The notes beneath the pieces were generated by a model. It was given only the letters and a program-made list of their open reading frames with translations, had not been told where the DNA came from and did no database searches. 64,000 nucleotides of DNA from Helicobacter equorum (lineage in GTDB: Bacteria > Campylobacterota > Campylobacteria > Campylobacterales > Helicobacteraceae): positions 33,367 to 97,366 of the forward strand of contig NZ_FZPO01000009.1 of assembly GCF_900198655.1 (NCBI RefSeq), given 5' to 3'. Made by a program: the position numbers and the translations under genes. This document shows, piece after piece, positions 62,913-64,000 of the stretch (positions are counted from its first letter, which is position 1; the number at the start of each line of letters is the position of its first letter).

Positions 62913-64000
62913 TGTCCAAACAACTCCATCTCATCTCACTAGGCTGCACCAAAAATCTTGTAGATTCTGAAGTGATGCTTGGCAAACTTGCTAATTATAA
63001 GATCACACAAGATGTGGATAAAGCTGATGTGATCATCATAAATACCTGTGGTTTCATAGAATCTGCCAAACAAGAGAGTATTGCTACGATCCTACAAGCA
63101 AGTGCAAACCGCAAGGATGGTGCCCTACTCGTGGTAAGTGGGTGTTTGAGTGAGCGTTATTATGACGAGCTCAAAGAACAAATCCCAGAGATTGATATTA
63201 TCACAGGCGTGGGAGATTATGGTAAGATAGATTCTATGATTGAAACTAGACAAAGCCGATATTCACGCAAGGTATTTCTTGCTGATGAATATAATGATCG
63301 TGTGATTACTAATTCTTCATTTCATAGTTATATCAAACTAAGCGAGGGGTGCAACCAAAAATGTAGCTTTTGTGCAATCCCTTCTTTTAAAGGCAAACTA
63401 CACTCGCGCACGCTAGATTCTGTCATCAAAGAACTAGAGATTCTTTATAATAAAGGCTTTAGGGATTTTAGTTTTATCGCTCAAGATTCTAGCTCATTTC
63501 TGCGTGATCAAGGTCTCAAAAATGGGCTTATTGAACTTATACATCGCATAGATTCTTTGCAACTTCCGATAACAGCGCGTATTCTCTATCTCTATCCCAG
63601 CACCACAAGCATAGAGCTTATAAACACCATAGCCAACTCACGCACATTTTTACCATATTTTGATATGCCAATCCAACATATCAGCGACTCTATGCTAAAG
63701 ATTATGAATCGTGGTGCAAATCGTGCCACACACGAAAAACTCATAAACGCTATGGATACAATCCAAGGTCGATTTATGCGCACAAGTCTCATTATCGGAC
63801 ACCCCGGCGAAAGCGAGGAGGATTTTATAGAACTTTGTGCGTTTGTAAAACAAAGCCCATTTGATAGGATTAATATTTTTGAATACTCGCCACAAGAAGA
63901 TACAAAAAGCTTCACGCTTCCAACAATAGAATCTAAGATAATCACCAAACGCATTAACACAATAAACAAGATTCTAAAAAAAAAGAAAAGAGCGGAGTCG
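62912..64000 (+). CDS. rimO: Ribosomal protein S12 methylthiotransferase RimO, 5' part (runs off the window)
   Basis: 363 codons visible, no stop yet. The N-terminal MTTase domain has LISLGCTKNLVDSE near 7 and IINTCGFIESAK, with VVSGCLSERYYDEL later. The radical SAM C-x3-C-x2-C is seen as LSEGCNQKCSFCAIPSFKGK near 146. Rather than MiaB, the ISLGC-NLVDSE pair and IPSFKGK fit RimO. It overlaps the fabI stop by one base (TAATG), so they are coupled. The end of the visible part contains an A9 run (ILKKKKR). Confidence 0.9.

Overview
The window is chromosomal DNA of an enterohepatic-type Helicobacter (Campylobacterota). The evidence is a FlaA flagellin that reads almost like H. pylori FlaA at both ends, a pseudaminic-acid (pse) flagellar glycosylation cluster, speA, mqnA (futalosine menaquinone route), a Hof-like outer membrane protein, TATAAT-type -10 boxes, and many neighbourhoods I remember from H. 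pylori (ftsH-prmA-cheY1; pyrD-M16 protease-dapA-SDR; pth-rplY; accC-accB-dcd; kdsC-lptC-rlpA; coaBC plus its unknown partner). The presence of hisA, hisB, argB and argG argues against H. pylori itself, which lacks these pathways. Species cannot be fixed from sequence alone. No rRNA, tRNA, CRISPR array, IS element or prophage was seen, and no gene-free stretch exceeds about 230 bases.

Layout. 1-11067 (minus strand): ftsH start, prmA, cheY, hisA, an AAA ATPase, a CDF metal transporter, a FabL-like reductase, a small membrane methyltransferase, dapA, an M16 peptidase, pyrD, pth and rplY. 11297-20465 (plus strand): a type I restriction-modification locus (hsdR, hsdS, hsdM) carrying a nested AbiL/RloA-RloB defence pair and an ImmA/IrrE-PIN toxin-antitoxin-like pair between hsdR and hsdS. 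20503-25930 (minus): PLD-family lipoprotein, YihY, bioB and a sugar oxidoreductase/aminotransferase pair. 26058-28797 (plus): flaA and obgE. 28884-32827 (minus): mqnA, DUF493, ybgC, cysE, speA. 32939-37805 (plus): ybeY, flgH, pseF, pseG, a fused pseH-pseI, hup. 37868-43272 (minus): gpsA, AGCS symporter, MFS transporter, accC, accB. 43384-43950 (plus): dcd. 43957-49362 (minus): a Gtr-like glucosylation cassette, a cysteine-desulfurase-like enzyme and a Dsb protein. 49538-52495 (plus): argG and a type II RM pair whose nuclease is frameshifted. 52562-64000: argB (minus), a hydroxyacid dehydrogenase, an outer membrane protein and DedA (plus), rlpA-lptC-kdsC-hisB (minus), coaBC plus an unknown protein (plus), a phase-variable FkbM methyltransferase (minus), fabI and the 5' part of rimO (plus).

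How it fits together. Most of the window is housekeeping in short, tightly packed operons with 1-4 base start/stop overlaps. Variable content is concentrated in four places: (i) the type I RM/defence island, where a 116-bp duplicate of the hsdR 3' end flanks the AbiL pair and is fused to a fossil hsdS start, recording an allele-shuffling event and giving a ready route for excision; (ii) an AT-rich PabI-family (probably GTAC) type II system inserted between argG and argB, with an intact methylase and a nuclease broken at a T7 run before its catalytic His/Asp; (iii) surface-glycan genes, including the PseH-PseI fusion, the Gtr-like cassette and the G11-tract FkbM methyltransferase; and (iv) two enoyl-ACP-reductase-type enzymes (FabL-like and FabI). 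The best candidate for something not yet described as a unit is the composite hsdR-AbiL-TA-hsdS-hsdM island with its repeat-bounded cassette.
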